From contig NZ_CP049270.1 in assembly GCF_003048595.2 (NCBI RefSeq), positions 682,001-746,000 on the forward strand: a stretch of 64,000 nt of DNA, written 5' to 3'. The notes below the pieces were generated by a model, which saw only the letters and a program-made list of their open reading frames with translations, did no database searches and had not been told where the DNA came from. Below are positions 9,446 to 20,025 of this stretch, one piece after another (position 1 is the first letter of the stretch; each line of letters opens with the position of its first letter). Position numbers and translations under genes: made by a program. Source of the stretch: Campylobacter concisus. GTDB taxonomy: Bacteria; Campylobacterota; Campylobacteria; Campylobacterales; Campylobacteraceae.

Positions 9446-9784
9446 ATGAACTGGGGAAAAGTTATCTACATATTTTTTGCGCTGATGAGTCTTACGACTA
9501 CGGCAGAATTTTTATATGATAAAAATGAGATTGCGCTCTTTGTGGCGGCTAGTATAAATTTGGTTTCAACGTTACTTAAGATCGGTGTTAAAAATTTACT
9601 CTCAGCTGAGCTTTTTGCAAGCTCGCTGGTTGCTGATTTGCACCTTATACCAGCTTTTGTTATTTTGCAAGTCTCTGAAAATATAACACTTAGCTATTCA
9701 CTAGCTATCGGTGCAGTCATCGCAAATATATTTTCACTAGCCTTGGTTTTAATAGAATCAGGTAAAGCTCAAGAAGAATTTTAG
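9446..9784 (+). CDS. Small conserved membrane protein of unknown function (DUF6394-like)
   Basis: A 112-residue protein with a hydrophobic N-terminus ([20 protein letters not shown]), then about three further helices, and a charged end. It resembles an epsilonproteobacterial family that I recall as DUF6394; function unknown. It stands between secF (9-base gap) and leuS (8-base gap), so it is cotranscribed with them. Its place suggests an envelope role at most, and I infer no more. Confidence 0.72.
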   Translation: MNWGKVIYIFFALMSLTTTAEFLYDKNEIALFVAASINLVSTLLKIGVKNLLSAELFASSLVADLHLIPAFVILQVSENITLSYSLAIGAVIANIFSLALVLIESGKAQEEF

Positions 9785-9792
9785 GAGAAAAA

Positions 9793-12258
9793 ATGGCTGA
9801 AAAGAGAAAATATGAGCCTTTAAAGATAGAAAAAAAATGGCAAGAAATTTGGGATAAAAATGAGGAATTTGAACCAAAAGACGATCTAAGTTTGCCAAAA
9901 AAATATATCCTAAGTATGTTTCCTTATCCAAGCGGACGCATACATATGGGGCATGTAAGAAACTACTCTATCGGTGATGCACTTGCTAGATCATATAGAA
10001 AAAGCGGATATAACGTGCTTCATCCTATTGGCTTTGATAGCTTTGGCATGCCAGCTGAAAACGCAGCCATAAAACATAAAATTCACCCTAAAATTTGGAC
10101 CTACGAAAACATCGATTATATGAAAAAAGAGCTTGCAAGCCTTGGCTTTTCATTCTCTAAAAAGAGAATTTTAGCCACATCTGATCCACTTTACACAAAG
10201 TGGGAGCAAAGCTTTTTTATAAAGATGTTTGAAAAAGGACTTGTATATAGAAAAAGTGCCGTTGTAAACTGGTGCGAATACGATCAAACTGTGCTTGCAA
10301 ACGAGCAAGTAGAGGACGGCAAATGCTGGAGATGCGGCAACGAGGTTGTACAAAAAGAGCTTCCAGGATATTACTTTAACATCACAAAATATGCTAGCGA
10401 GCTACTAGATGATCTAAAAACGCTTGAAGGTAAATGGCCAAATCAAGTCATCACAATGCAAGAAAACTGGATCGGTAGAAGCTACGGCTTGGAGTTTAAA
10501 TTTAGCCTTGATGAGGCATCAAAAGAGACTTTGGGTGGTAAATTTGATGGCTTTGAAGTATTTACAACAAGGCCTGATACGATTTACGGCGTTAGCTACA
10601 CAGCCCTTGCGCCAGAGCATCCTATCGTAAAAGCACTACTTGAAAATGCTAAATTTGATGAAAATAAAAAGGCAAAGATAAAAGCCATACTTAATCAAAG
10701 CCCAAGAGAGCGTCAAGTTAGTGAAAAGGATGGAGAGTTTTTAGGAATTTACGTCATTCATCCGCTCACAAATGAAAAGATTCCAGTTTGGGTGGCAAAT
10801 TTCATCTTAGCTGACTACGGTAGCGGTGCTATCATGGCTGTACCTGCTCACGATCAAAGAGACTTTGAGTTTGCAACTAAATTTAATCTACCTATAAAAC
10901 CAGTCGTAAAGCCACTTGAGGGCGAGAGCGACGGCTCTAAGGCATATTCAGAGTATGGAATTTCCATAAATTCTGAGCTGATAAACGGTCTTGCTTCAGA
11001 GGAAGCTAAAAGCTTTATAATAGAGAAATTTGAAAAAGATGGTTTAGGCAAAAGGATCACAAACTATAAGCTAAGAGACTGGGGAATTTCTCGCCAAAGA
11101 TACTGGGGTGCGCCAATACCTGTCGTGCATTGCAAATGCTGCGGCGTAGTGCCAGAAAAAGAGGAAAATTTGCCTATTGCACTGCCTGAAGATGTTGAGA
11201 TCACAGGCGAGGGCAACCCACTTGACAAACACCCAACTTGGAAATTTACAAAGTGCCCAAAATGTGGCAAAGACGCGATCAGAGAGACTGATACGATGGA
11301 TACATTTGTGGAGAGTAGCTGGTATTTTGCTAGATTTGCAAGTGATGAGAAGACGTGGGAGCAAAAAGCGCTTGATGAAAAGAGCGTGAACTACTGGATG
11401 AACGTAGATCAGTATATCGGCGGCATCGAGCACGCGATATTGCACCTTTTATACGCTAGATTTTTCCAAAAGGTCTTAAGAGATCTTGGCTATCTAAGAG
11501 ACGACGAGCCATTTGAAAATTTGCTAACTCAAGGCATGGTCTTAAAAGATGGCAAAAAGATGAGTAAAAGCAAGGGCAACGTCGTAGATCCTGACGATAT
11601 TATTAATAAATATGGCGCCGATACGGCAAGGCTTTTTATACTTTTTGCTGCTCCTCCTCAAAAAGAGCTTGAGTGGAATGACAGTGCAGTTGAGGGTGCA
11701 TTTAGATTTTTAAATAGACTTTGGGAAAAGGCACAAACTATCAAAAAGATGGATAAAATCCCAACTATAGACCATGAGAGTTTAAGCAAAGATGAGAAAT
11801 TTGCAAGGCTAAAAATTTATGAAGCGCTTAAAAAATCAACCGAGGTTTTTGGCGATACATTTGCTTTTAACACGTTGATTGCAGCATGCATGGAGGCACT
11901 AAATGCGCTAAACGCACAAGATAATGAAGACGTAAATACTGAAGGCTTTTTCATCATCTTAAATTTACTAGAGCCTATCGTGCCGCACATTGCAAATGAG
12001 CTTAGTGAGGAGCTTTTTGGTAGAAAAAATTTCACAAAGATAGCTGTAAAAGAAGAGGTCTTTGTAAAAGATAGCATTGCTCTTGCAGTTACAGTAAATG
12101 GCAAAAAAAGAGCCGAGTTTGAAGTGGCAGCGAGCGAGAGCGAGGATGAAATTTTAAAACTAGCTAAGCAAAACGTAGCTAAATGGCTTGAAGGAAAAGA
12201 AATTTTAAAAGAGATTTATATAAAAGGCAAATTAGTAAATTTTGTCATTAAAGGATAA
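9793..12258 (+). CDS. leuS: Leucyl-tRNA synthetase
   Basis: Class I synthetase charging tRNA-Leu. The 821 residues show the HIGH-type motif [13 protein letters not shown] near residue 55, the CP1 editing domain ([27 protein letters not shown]), zinc-ribbon cysteine pairs (CWRCGNE; CKCCGV; CPKCGK), and the KMSKS loop [13 protein letters not shown]. The C-terminal anticodon-binding domain ends the protein. Full length and intact. Confidence 0.98.
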   Translation: MAEKRKYEPLKIEKKWQEIWDKNEEFEPKDDLSLPKKYILSMFPYPSGRIHMGHVRNYSIGDALARSYRKSGYNVLHPIGFDSFGMPAENAAIKHKIHPKIWTYENIDYMKKELASLGFSFSKKRILATSDPLYTKWEQSFFIKMFEKGLVYRKSAVVNWCEYDQTVLANEQVEDGKCWRCGNEVVQKELPGYYFNITKYASELLDDLKTLEGKWPNQVITMQENWIGRSYGLEFKFSLDEASKETLGGKFDGFEVFTTRPDTIYGVSYTALAPEHPIVKALLENAKFDENKKAKIKAILNQSPRERQVSEKDGEFLGIYVIHPLTNEKIPVWVANFILADYGSGAIMAVPAHDQRDFEFATKFNLPIKPVVKPLEGESDGSKAYSEYGISINSELINGLASEEAKSFIIEKFEKDGLGKRITNYKLRDWGISRQRYWGAPIPVVHCKCCGVVPEKEENLPIALPEDVEITGEGNPLDKHPTWKFTKCPKCGKDAIRETDTMDTFVESSWYFARFASDEKTWEQKALDEKSVNYWMNVDQYIGGIEHAILHLLYARFFQKVLRDLGYLRDDEPFENLLTQGMVLKDGKKMSKSKGNVVDPDDIINKYGADTARLFILFAAPPQKELEWNDSAVEGAFRFLNRLWEKAQTIKKMDKIPTIDHESLSKDEKFARLKIYEALKKSTEVFGDTFAFNTLIAACMEALNALNAQDNEDVNTEGFFIILNLLEPIVPHIANELSEELFGRKNFTKIAVKEEVFVKDSIALAVTVNGKKRAEFEVAASESEDEILKLAKQNVAKWLEGKEILKEIYIKGKLVNFVIKG

Positions 12259-12261
12259 ATT

Positions 12262-12801
12262 TTGAGATATTTTTTAGCGTTTTTTATTGCGATATTTATC
12301 TGCGGATGTGGTTATAAACCAGTTTCAAAGATCACACATGATCTAGTTGGCGATAAAATTTACGTTGATGTGATTATCAGCAAAGAAGAACCAAAAAATA
12401 GCGTTTGGATAAAGGACGCTGTTAAAGAGGGCATGGTCGCAAGGCTAAATAAAAATTTATCAAGTAAAGAGAGTGCTGATACTTCGATAATTATTTCGGT
12501 AAAAGATTTAAATTACGAAGCAATTATTTATGATGAATTTGGCTACATTACGTCATACAAAGCACATCTTAGCTTAAATTATAAGACTAAATTTAAAGAT
12601 GGTAGCGTAGTTGATATTCCAGCCACTGGCGAGTATGACTTTAGTGTCGCAAGACGTCAAAAAGATGTAAGATTTGCTGACAGCGTTCTTAGTGATACTC
12701 AAAAATACGAAGCTATCAAAGAGGCATCAAAAGAGGCCTTTGATGAGTATATCGCAAGTTTAGCTGTAAAAGGATATAGAAATGGCAGCAGTAACCGTTA
12801 G
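12262..12801 (+). CDS. lptE: LPS-assembly lipoprotein LptE-like
   Basis: Short lipoprotein expected to plug LptD and help place LPS/LOS in the outer membrane. The start is TTG (12262), giving MRYFLAFFIAIF and a lipobox ending at C16 (FICGC), then GYKPVSKITHDLVGDKIYVDV, the pattern of LptE N-termini. The 179 residues are beta-rich. It follows leuS by 3 bases, the same neighbour relation as in C. jejuni. The last 20 bases overlap the GGDEF gene. Naming rests on motif and position, not an alignment. Confidence 0.75.
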   Translation: MRYFLAFFIAIFICGCGYKPVSKITHDLVGDKIYVDVIISKEEPKNSVWIKDAVKEGMVARLNKNLSSKESADTSIIISVKDLNYEAIIYDEFGYITSYKAHLSLNYKTKFKDGSVVDIPATGEYDFSVARRQKDVRFADSVLSDTQKYEAIKEASKEAFDEYIASLAVKGYRNGSSNR

Positions 12802-14356
12802 TCAAATAGTCAAGGAGGCCTTAAATGAGATCAAAGATCGTCATTTGATGCTAACGCCAGAGAATTACACTGAAGTATATAATGAAATTTCTAAAAAATA
12901 TGGCTTTACAACAGAAGAGAGTAAAAAGATAGAAAAATATATCTCAAGGCTTGGCGATGAATATAAAAATCAAGCCCTAAGCCTTCATATAAAGACGGTC
13001 GATGAGTTTGTCGCTTTTATGACTGCCAGGCTCTCTAGAGGTGCTCAACAGGGAGCAGGACTTGCGACTGATGATAAAAAACTACAATCACTAAACGCAT
13101 TTGCTAGAAGAATTCTACAAGCTATCTCAATGCTTCACAATAAAGATGCAAAAAGCTTAGCAGAGCAAAGTATGCAGCTACTTGCTAGAAGATATGATGA
13201 GAAAAATCTTGAAGAAATGTGCCTTAGATGGTTTGATTTTGTTAGCTCGTACGACACTGAATTTTTAAAATTTTTGAAATATTATGGTGTTAGAAATTTT
13301 GATGATTTAAGGACGATGAGTTCTGAACTTGAGAAATTTCTTACACAAAAAGATGAAGATGGCGAAGAAGATGTTTTGATTCAGCTTTTAAGCCTTACTC
13401 TTGAACCTTCTATTACAAAGGATCTTGATGAAGAGCTTAGCACGATAAGAAGTACTTTGAAGCAAAATCCTAAAACCTTAAATAGCAAAGAATTTCAAGA
13501 AAAGGTAAAGGCATTTGTTGATCGAAGAATAGAAGAAGATAGAACAGAAATCATAGAAAAAGTTGGTTCGCTAAATAATGTCTTGCAAAATATAAGCGAG
13601 AGAATTTCTGATATTGCAGTTAGCTCGCAAAGTAGTTCTGATAAAGTAAAAAGCATTAAAAATGATCTAAAAAATGTAAATTTAAATACAAATAGCATTG
13701 ATCAAGTAAGAAGCATGCTTATTGAGATCGCTGGTGCTTTGGAGATCGAGAGTAAAGAGCTTGGTATCGAGATGCACAATAGACAAGCTACTATTTTAGA
13801 GCTTCAAAATAGAGTGAACAGCCTTGAAAAAGAGCTTGAGGAAGCTAAACTGGAGAGCAAAGAGGACTTTTTGACAAAAGTATCTACTAAGCGTGCTTTG
13901 ATGAACGAGATTCAACGCATTGAAGAGGCATATAAACGCTATGGGACTGATTACTCTATATGCTTTGTTGATATTGACTTTTTCAAAAGTATAAACGATA
14001 CTTATGGGCATGAGGCTGGAGATGTTATACTTTCGGCGGTAGCTCAAGTACTTAAGAAAAACGCTAGAAAGGTTGATTTCGTTGGTAGATATGGTGGCGA
14101 AGAATTTGTAATCTTACTTCCAAGTACTGGCTTAAAAGATAGTGTTAAATTTGGAGATAAGCTAAGAAGTATGATAGAAAATTTTAAATTTATCTATAAA
14201 AATGAGCGTATCAAGGTTACTATAAGCTCCGGCATAGCGACAAGAAGTGCAAATTTAAGTGAGACGATGACGCTTGAAGCTGCTGATAAGATGCTTTATC
14301 TCTCAAAAGAAAATGGCAGAAATCAAGTAATGCCAAAGATAATCGAGGAAAAATGA
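12782..14356 (+). CDS. GGDEF-domain diguanylate cyclase
   Basis: Likely makes cyclic di-GMP from two GTP. The C-terminal GGDEF domain (about 355-520) contains DIDFFKSINDTYGHEAGD and an intact active-site loop GGEEF at 438-442. An RxxD product-inhibition site (R429-K-V-D432) lies the expected 5 residues before the loop. The N-terminal 350 residues have no membrane segment: a helical region, then a long coiled coil (about 225-350) that could dimerise the cyclase. Overlaps lptE upstream and folC (ATGA) downstream. The input signal is unknown. Confidence 0.92.
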   Translation: MAAVTVSQIVKEALNEIKDRHLMLTPENYTEVYNEISKKYGFTTEESKKIEKYISRLGDEYKNQALSLHIKTVDEFVAFMTARLSRGAQQGAGLATDDKKLQSLNAFARRILQAISMLHNKDAKSLAEQSMQLLARRYDEKNLEEMCLRWFDFVSSYDTEFLKFLKYYGVRNFDDLRTMSSELEKFLTQKDEDGEEDVLIQLLSLTLEPSITKDLDEELSTIRSTLKQNPKTLNSKEFQEKVKAFVDRRIEEDRTEIIEKVGSLNNVLQNISERISDIAVSSQSSSDKVKSIKNDLKNVNLNTNSIDQVRSMLIEIAGALEIESKELGIEMHNRQATILELQNRVNSLEKELEEAKLESKEDFLTKVSTKRALMNEIQRIEEAYKRYGTDYSICFVDIDFFKSINDTYGHEAGDVILSAVAQVLKKNARKVDFVGRYGGEEFVILLPSTGLKDSVKFGDKLRSMIENFKFIYKNERIKVTISSGIATRSANLSETMTLEAADKMLYLSKENGRNQVMPKIIEEK

Positions 14357-15555
14357 GCCTAGCGAAATTTCTTGATGGCAAGCCACTTTACTACAAAGAG
14401 ATCGACTATGGTAGGATCATAAGGGCTTATGATACGATCAAAGGTCATCTAAAACCTTTTAAGATAATCCACATCATCGGCACAAATGGCAAAGGTAGCA
14501 CAGGCCGCTTTTTAGCACAAATTTTAAGCCAAAAAGGGGCAAAAGTAGGGCATTACACGAGCCCACATATATTTAAATTTAACGAGCGATTTTGGCTAAA
14601 TGGCGAAGTCGCTAGCGATGAAATTTTAGAGGTGGCTCACGAGCGATTACAAGCTCTTTTAAGTGATGAATACAAGATAAAAACGAGCTATTTTGAGTAT
14701 ATGACGCTGCTTTCTGCGGTGCTTTTTGAGGGTTGTGACTACTTTGTCTGTGAGGCTGGCATGGGTGGCGTGCTGGATGCTACAAATGTCTTTGAAAAAG
14801 AGTTAAGCATTTTTACACCTATTGGGCTCGATCATACTGCAGTTCTTGGAGATAGCTTGGAAGAAATTTCACGCACGAAATTTGAAGCTATGGGCAAAAG
14901 AGCTATTTTAAATGATGAGATGAACGAGATAAGCGTTGCTATCGCAAAAGAGATTGCAAGCGAGAGGGGCACAATTTTGAGCTTCCCAAGAGAAATTTTA
15001 ACCAAAGAAAATTTAAACGAGATCGCAAACTATGCAGATAAATTTAATCTACCAGAGTTTTTACGCTCAAATTTAACTCTAGCCTACGCTGCGGCTAAAA
15101 TTTTAGATAGCAGTATAGACATAAAAAAGCTTGGTGCTCTTACGCTTCGTGGCAGATGTGAAAAGATCGCTTCAAATTTATACGTTGATGTCGGTCACAA
15201 CGAGCTTGGCGCAAAGGCTGTGGCTAATAAATTTAGCTCTGATGAATTTAACGGCAAGAAGATAACGCTAGTTTATAACTCATTTTTGGATAAAGATTTC
15301 AAGGCAGTTTTGGCAGCTCTAAAGCCAGTCATCGAGGGCGTGCTGCTTTATCACTACCACTGCGAGGGCAGGGAGCTTGGTGGAGAGCTCATAAACAAAG
15401 CGCTAAACGAGCTTGAAATTTCTCATAGAGAGTTTGAGTCAAGCGATATGAACGATATAAAAGAGGCAAAAAACGGCAAAATTTACTTAGCTTTTGGCTC
15501 ATTTCATCTAGTTGAAGCCTTTTTAAAAGAGTACTATGCAAGCAAAGGTCTATGA
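14353..15555 (+). CDS. folC: Folylpolyglutamate/dihydrofolate synthase
   Basis: Mur-ligase-like enzyme that adds glutamate to folates. The P-loop IIGTNGKGSTGRFLAQIL (about 37-55), GLDHTAVLGDSLEEI and YVDVGHNELGAKAV are characteristic; 400 residues is usual. The start codon overlaps the previous stop (ATGA), and its end overlaps mfd by 20 bases, so translation is coupled on both sides. Confidence 0.94.
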   Translation: MSLAKFLDGKPLYYKEIDYGRIIRAYDTIKGHLKPFKIIHIIGTNGKGSTGRFLAQILSQKGAKVGHYTSPHIFKFNERFWLNGEVASDEILEVAHERLQALLSDEYKIKTSYFEYMTLLSAVLFEGCDYFVCEAGMGGVLDATNVFEKELSIFTPIGLDHTAVLGDSLEEISRTKFEAMGKRAILNDEMNEISVAIAKEIASERGTILSFPREILTKENLNEIANYADKFNLPEFLRSNLTLAYAAAKILDSSIDIKKLGALTLRGRCEKIASNLYVDVGHNELGAKAVANKFSSDEFNGKKITLVYNSFLDKDFKAVLAALKPVIEGVLLYHYHCEGRELGGELINKALNELEISHREFESSDMNDIKEAKNGKIYLAFGSFHLVEAFLKEYYASKGL

Positions 15556-18481
15556 GTATCTCTTAACACACGCTCCGCAAATTCTTATCTGTGAAGATGA
15601 TAAGGAGGCAGCTCTTTGCACTGATGCGGCTAGTTTTGCTGGTTTTAGTGCATTTAGGTTGCCTGATTTTAGAGCTAAAAAGGGAGATGATCTAAGAAGT
15701 TTTAACGAAGAGCTCTTTGAAATTTCATCCGTTCTTAGCAAATACTATAAATTTGATGGCAAAAAGATCATCATAAGCCCATTTAGCACCCTTTTAAACC
15801 CACTTCCAACGCAAAAAAACCTAGAAAGCTCAACAATCAAGCTAAAAGACAGTCTAAATTTAAACGAATTTGCCGACTTGCTCATACGCTTTGGCTACGA
15901 GTGCGTCGATATCGTTGAGAGCGTTGGCGAGTTTAGCATACGTGGCGAAGTCGTGGACATTTACGGCGTAAATATGGATGATCCTGTTAGAATTTTACTC
16001 TTTGGCGATGAGGTAGAGAGCATTAGAAACTATAACACCGCCACGCAAATTAGCAACAAAAATGAGCTAAGCGAAGCCGAGATCGTGCCATTTATCGCAA
16101 ATCTAAGCAAAGATGAGTTTGAAAAAGTGAGCCAAAAGATCGAGGATATGCAAAGCGACGCCTTGGTGAGCGACCTAAATTCGCTTGGATTTTGGGCGAT
16201 AGATAGCTTTAGCGACTATTTAAAAGTTTTTGACTCAAAGCTGGTTAAGAAGATCGATTTTGAAATTTATGACGCATCTGAGGAGAAATTTAAGGGCATT
16301 GAAATTTTGCCTGAGCCAAAGGTCTATAAAGACCTAGAAGTTACTTTAAATTTTGACTTTTTTGAACTAAATAAGAGCAAAAATATAACCGTTCTTTCAA
16401 GAAACGAGGGGCTTTTTAAGGGCTATGAGCTTGATGGCTTTACAAATGTAAAGCTTGAAATTTCGCCCCTTGTGGTAAATTTAACCTCAAGCGACAAGAT
16501 CGTAGTCTCACTAAATAAATTTGAGAAAAAAAGGCGAGTTAAACGCTCAAGCCTCGTGGTGGATGAGCTAAAAGTAAATGACTATGTCGTGCATGAAGAG
16601 TATGGCATAGGCCGTTTTTTGGGGCTTGAAAAGATCAAGGTTTTGGGTGCTACGAAAGAATTTGTGGTTATCGCCTATCAAAATGACGACAAGCTTCTTT
16701 TGCCAGTTGAGCATCTAAATTTGATAGATCGCTATATCGCGCAAAATGGCTCTATGGCGGTGCTTGATCGCCTTGGCAAGGCAAATTTTGCCAAGATAAA
16801 AGAGAAGGTTAGAGAAAAACTCTTCGCGATCGCCTCAAAGATCGTAGCGATGGCGGCAAAAAGGGAGCTAATCGCAGGCAAGATTTTACAAAAAGAGGAC
16901 ATCTCTTATCTAAATTTCGTCCAAGATGCTGGCTTTTCATATACGAGTGATCAGCAAAAGGCGGTAAATGATATAAAAGATGAGCTAAAAAGCGGAAAAG
17001 TTATGGATAGGCTGCTTAGCGGAGATGTTGGCTTTGGTAAGACTGAAGTTGCGATGAATGCCATTTTTACCTGCATAAAATCAGGCTTTAGCGCATTTTT
17101 CTTCGTGCCAACGACACTTCTTAGCTCGCAGCACTACAAGACGCTAAGCCAAAGATTTAGCAAATTTGGCATAAAGGTCTTTAGGCTAGATCGCTTCTCA
17201 AGCGCTAAAGAAAAGGCAAGCTTGCAAAAAGCACTAAAAGAAAATGAGCCCATAGTTTGCGTGGGTACGCATGCGCTTCTTGGGGTAAAGGCTGAAAATT
17301 TAGGGCTTATCGTCGTTGATGAGGAGCATAAATTTGGCGTTAAGCAAAAAGAGCAGCTAAAAGAAATTTCTCAGCACTCACACATCTTAAGCATGAGCGC
17401 CACGCCGATACCAAGAAGCCTAAATATGGCGCTTAGCAAGATAAAAACATATAGCATTTTAGCCACTCCGCCAAGCTCAAGGCTGGATGTGAGAACAAGC
17501 GTGAGAGAGTGGGACGAAAAGGTCGTCAAAGAGGCGATCATGCGTGAGCTAAGACGCGGCGGTCAGACCTTTTACATCCACAACCACATCGCAGACATCG
17601 AGCAGACGGCAAATGATCTAAGAAAAATTTTGCCAAAGCTTAGAATTTTGATACTTCACTCAAAGGTAAATGCGAAAGTCACCGAAGATGAGATGATGAA
17701 ATTTGAGCGGGGCGAGTATGACCTACTACTTTGCACCAGCATCGTTGAAAGCGGTATCCACTTGCCAAATGCAAACACCATAATCGTAGAAAATGCCAAT
17801 AAATTTGGCATGGCTGACCTGCATCAGCTGCGCGGACGCGTGGGTAGAAGCGACAAGCAGGCCTACTGCTACTTTTTGGTGGAAGACAAAAACGCCATTA
17901 GCAAAGACGCACTAAAACGACTTGTCGCACTTGAGGGCAACTCATTTTTGGGCGCTGGCTCGGTGTTAGCCTATCACGACCTTGAGATAAGGGGTGGTGG
18001 TAATATCATCGGCGAGGCACAAAGTGGCCACATCGAGGCTATCGGCTACTCGCTATATCTAAAAATGCTAGAAGATGAAATAAACAAACTGCTAAATCAA
18101 GACTCTGCAAAGCTTGACAAGATCGATCTAAAGCTTAGTGTGAGCGCCTTTTTAAATCAAGAATTTATAAGAGAAGATAGACTACGACTTGAAATTTATA
18201 GACGTCTTAGTAAATGTAAAGAGGTGGGTGAAGTCTATGAAATTCAGAGCGAGCTTGAGGATAGATTTGGCAAGATAGATACGTTTACAAAGCAGTTTTT
18301 AGACGTCATTATCATCAAAATTTTAGCTCTAAAAGCTGGCATAAAAACGATCTTAAATAGCGAGCAAAATATACTAATAACAAAAAATGATGATGAGAAG
18401 ATCAGGTTAAAGTCACGTAGCAAGGATGATGACGATGTATTGGCTGAAATTCTGGTCTATCTAAGAAAGGATAAGAAGTGA
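15536..18481 (+). CDS. mfd: Transcription-repair coupling factor
   Basis: SF2 translocase that removes RNA polymerase stalled at DNA lesions and recruits UvrA. The 981 residues include the UvrB-like N-terminal region with RIRGEVVDIYG-like sequence (SIRGEVVDIYGVN), the RNA-polymerase-binding domain (DYVVHEEYGIGRFLG), Walker A GDVGFGKTEVA, the DEEH box VVDEEHKFGVKQKE, SMSATPIPRSLNMAL, and the TRCF C-terminal domain. It is somewhat shorter than the E. coli protein (1148), as usual in Campylobacter. Confidence 0.97.
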   Translation: MQAKVYEYLLTHAPQILICEDDKEAALCTDAASFAGFSAFRLPDFRAKKGDDLRSFNEELFEISSVLSKYYKFDGKKIIISPFSTLLNPLPTQKNLESSTIKLKDSLNLNEFADLLIRFGYECVDIVESVGEFSIRGEVVDIYGVNMDDPVRILLFGDEVESIRNYNTATQISNKNELSEAEIVPFIANLSKDEFEKVSQKIEDMQSDALVSDLNSLGFWAIDSFSDYLKVFDSKLVKKIDFEIYDASEEKFKGIEILPEPKVYKDLEVTLNFDFFELNKSKNITVLSRNEGLFKGYELDGFTNVKLEISPLVVNLTSSDKIVVSLNKFEKKRRVKRSSLVVDELKVNDYVVHEEYGIGRFLGLEKIKVLGATKEFVVIAYQNDDKLLLPVEHLNLIDRYIAQNGSMAVLDRLGKANFAKIKEKVREKLFAIASKIVAMAAKRELIAGKILQKEDISYLNFVQDAGFSYTSDQQKAVNDIKDELKSGKVMDRLLSGDVGFGKTEVAMNAIFTCIKSGFSAFFFVPTTLLSSQHYKTLSQRFSKFGIKVFRLDRFSSAKEKASLQKALKENEPIVCVGTHALLGVKAENLGLIVVDEEHKFGVKQKEQLKEISQHSHILSMSATPIPRSLNMALSKIKTYSILATPPSSRLDVRTSVREWDEKVVKEAIMRELRRGGQTFYIHNHIADIEQTANDLRKILPKLRILILHSKVNAKVTEDEMMKFERGEYDLLLCTSIVESGIHLPNANTIIVENANKFGMADLHQLRGRVGRSDKQAYCYFLVEDKNAISKDALKRLVALEGNSFLGAGSVLAYHDLEIRGGGNIIGEAQSGHIEAIGYSLYLKMLEDEINKLLNQDSAKLDKIDLKLSVSAFLNQEFIREDRLRLEIYRRLSKCKEVGEVYEIQSELEDRFGKIDTFTKQFLDVIIIKILALKAGIKTILNSEQNILITKNDDEKIRLKSRSKDDDDVLAEILVYLRKDKK

Positions 18482-19242
18482 TAGATTGGGGCGTGAAGTA
18501 TGCAGCGATTTACAGAAGTACAAAAGGCATGCTAAAACCAGTTGATGATATTAATTTTGTTGATATCGACTCACTTTATGGGCTGGAAAAACAAAAAGAA
18601 ATTTTACTAAAAAATACTCTAAATTTTATCGAAGGCAAGGATGCAAACCACGTGCTTCTTTGGGGTGAGAGAGGATGTGGCAAGTCAAGTCTCGTAAGGG
18701 CTGTTTTTACTAAATTTTATAAAGCAGGACTTCGCATAGTTGAGCTCGGATGCGAAGATCTAAAATACCTTGGCGACATCATCGACGAGATTAGAAAAAG
18801 TGAGTTTAAATTTATTATTTTTTGCGATGATCTAAGCTTTGAAAATGGCAGCAATGAGTATAAATTTCTAAAGCCTATCATGGACGGCTCTATCCAAAAG
18901 CCTCCAAAAAACGTGCTTTTATACGCCACATCAAACCGCAGACATCTAATAAGCGAGTTTAAAAGTGAAAATGAAAACTCAGAGCTAATAGACGGCGAAA
19001 TCCACTATAGCGACGCAACTCAGGAGAAAATTTCACTCTCAGATCGCTTTGGTCTTTGGATTAGTTTTTATCAGGGTAACTACGATGAGTACCTAAAAAT
19101 GGTCGATTTTTACTTTAAAGATTACACTGGCAACAAAGACGAGCTTCACACACTTGCTAAAAATTTCGCCACCCTTAGAGCTAGCAGAAGTGGCAGGACT
19201 GCAAAGCAGTTTTATCTCACATTTAAAGAAAATTTAAAATGA
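18478..19242 (+). CDS. AAA+ ATPase of the DUF815 family
   Basis: A 254-residue AAA+ domain with Walker A GERGCGKS at 63-70, Walker B FIIFCDDLSF at 112-121, and the sensor-1 region LLYATSNRRHL. It fits DUF815 (predicted ATPase), whose role is unknown. Starts with GTG overlapping the mfd stop (GTGA) and ends in an ATGA overlap with the glycosylase gene, so it is translated with two DNA-repair genes. A repair or nucleic-acid role is only suggested by this. Confidence 0.85.
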   Translation: MIDWGVKYAAIYRSTKGMLKPVDDINFVDIDSLYGLEKQKEILLKNTLNFIEGKDANHVLLWGERGCGKSSLVRAVFTKFYKAGLRIVELGCEDLKYLGDIIDEIRKSEFKFIIFCDDLSFENGSNEYKFLKPIMDGSIQKPPKNVLLYATSNRRHLISEFKSENENSELIDGEIHYSDATQEKISLSDRFGLWISFYQGNYDEYLKMVDFYFKDYTGNKDELHTLAKNFATLRASRSGRTAKQFYLTFKENLK

Positions 19243-19907
19243 GATCAACTGATCTGTTTTTAGCTCTGCTAAATCACAAAAAGAGAAATTTAGACGAGCT
19301 AAAATGGCCGGGCGAGGGCACTTTTGAGGTTGTTTTGGGAGCTATCTTGGTGCAAAATACCAACTGGAAAAATGTAGAAAAAGCGCTAGATAATCTAAAA
19401 AAAGCGAGCAAAGATAGCCTGCAAGGCATTTGTGCGCTTGAAAACAGCGAGCTTGCCACGCTCATAAAGCCAAGTGGCTTTTATAACACAAAGGCCAAAC
19501 GGCTAAAAACGCTTTGTCTAGCCATAAAAAACGAGTTTGGCGATTTTGAAAATTTTAAAGAAAATGCCAGTCGCGAGTGGCTAATAAATGTAAAAGGCGT
19601 TGGGGCTGAGACTTGTGATGCGATACTGGCATATGCTTGCGGCAAGCCTTATATGGTCGTTGATGCTTACGCGCTTAGGATAGTGGCGTATTTTGACTAT
19701 AATTTCGAGTGCTATGACGAGGCGGCTGAGTGGCTTAGCTCGCTTGATTATGATGAAATTTATAAATTTCTTGATAGCGAGGAATTTGATGAAGTTGAAA
19801 TTTTAAAGCTCTATCATGCTCTTATTTTGGAGTTTTGTAAAGAAAATTTCAAAGGTAAAATTTTAAGCCAAAATGGTCAAAAAATATTAAGTAGCATTAA
19901 AAATTAA
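19239..19907 (+). CDS. magIII: 3-methyladenine DNA glycosylase (MagIII type, endonuclease III superfamily)
   Basis: HhH-GPD base-excision glycosylase. The helix-hairpin-helix NVKGVGAETCDAILAYACG spans about 117-135 and the catalytic aspartate is D142 in MVVDAYALRI. There is no C-terminal four-cysteine iron-sulfur loop, and D142 is not preceded by the Nth-type lysine hairpin, both as in Helicobacter MagIII and unlike endonuclease III. The 222 residues match. Translationally coupled to the AAA+ gene and downstream of mfd, making a repair cluster. Confidence 0.85.
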   Translation: MRSTDLFLALLNHKKRNLDELKWPGEGTFEVVLGAILVQNTNWKNVEKALDNLKKASKDSLQGICALENSELATLIKPSGFYNTKAKRLKTLCLAIKNEFGDFENFKENASREWLINVKGVGAETCDAILAYACGKPYMVVDAYALRIVAYFDYNFECYDEAAEWLSSLDYDEIYKFLDSEEFDEVEILKLYHALILEFCKENFKGKILSQNGQKILSSIKN

Positions 19908-19970
19908 ACTACTAATATGTAACAACTCTTTATAAATTTGCCAAAGATTGGGGCTTTTTATAGTCTATTT

Positions 19971-19976
19971 TAAAAT
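19971..19976 (+). promoter_or_regulatory. Candidate -10 box for cysK-cysE
   Basis: TAAAAT within an AT-rich stretch, 50 bases before the cysK start. Weak on its own; listed because the gap 19908-20025 must hold the promoter of this pair. Confidence 0.3.
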
Positions 19977-20025
19977 TCTGTGCTAAATTTACACAAAATT
20001 TATCTTATTTAATTTAGGAGGAGTG

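Noticed and set aside
11071..11445. 124-codon frame antisense to leuS
   Set aside because: Lies wholly within conserved leuS motifs; composition is that of an antisense shadow.
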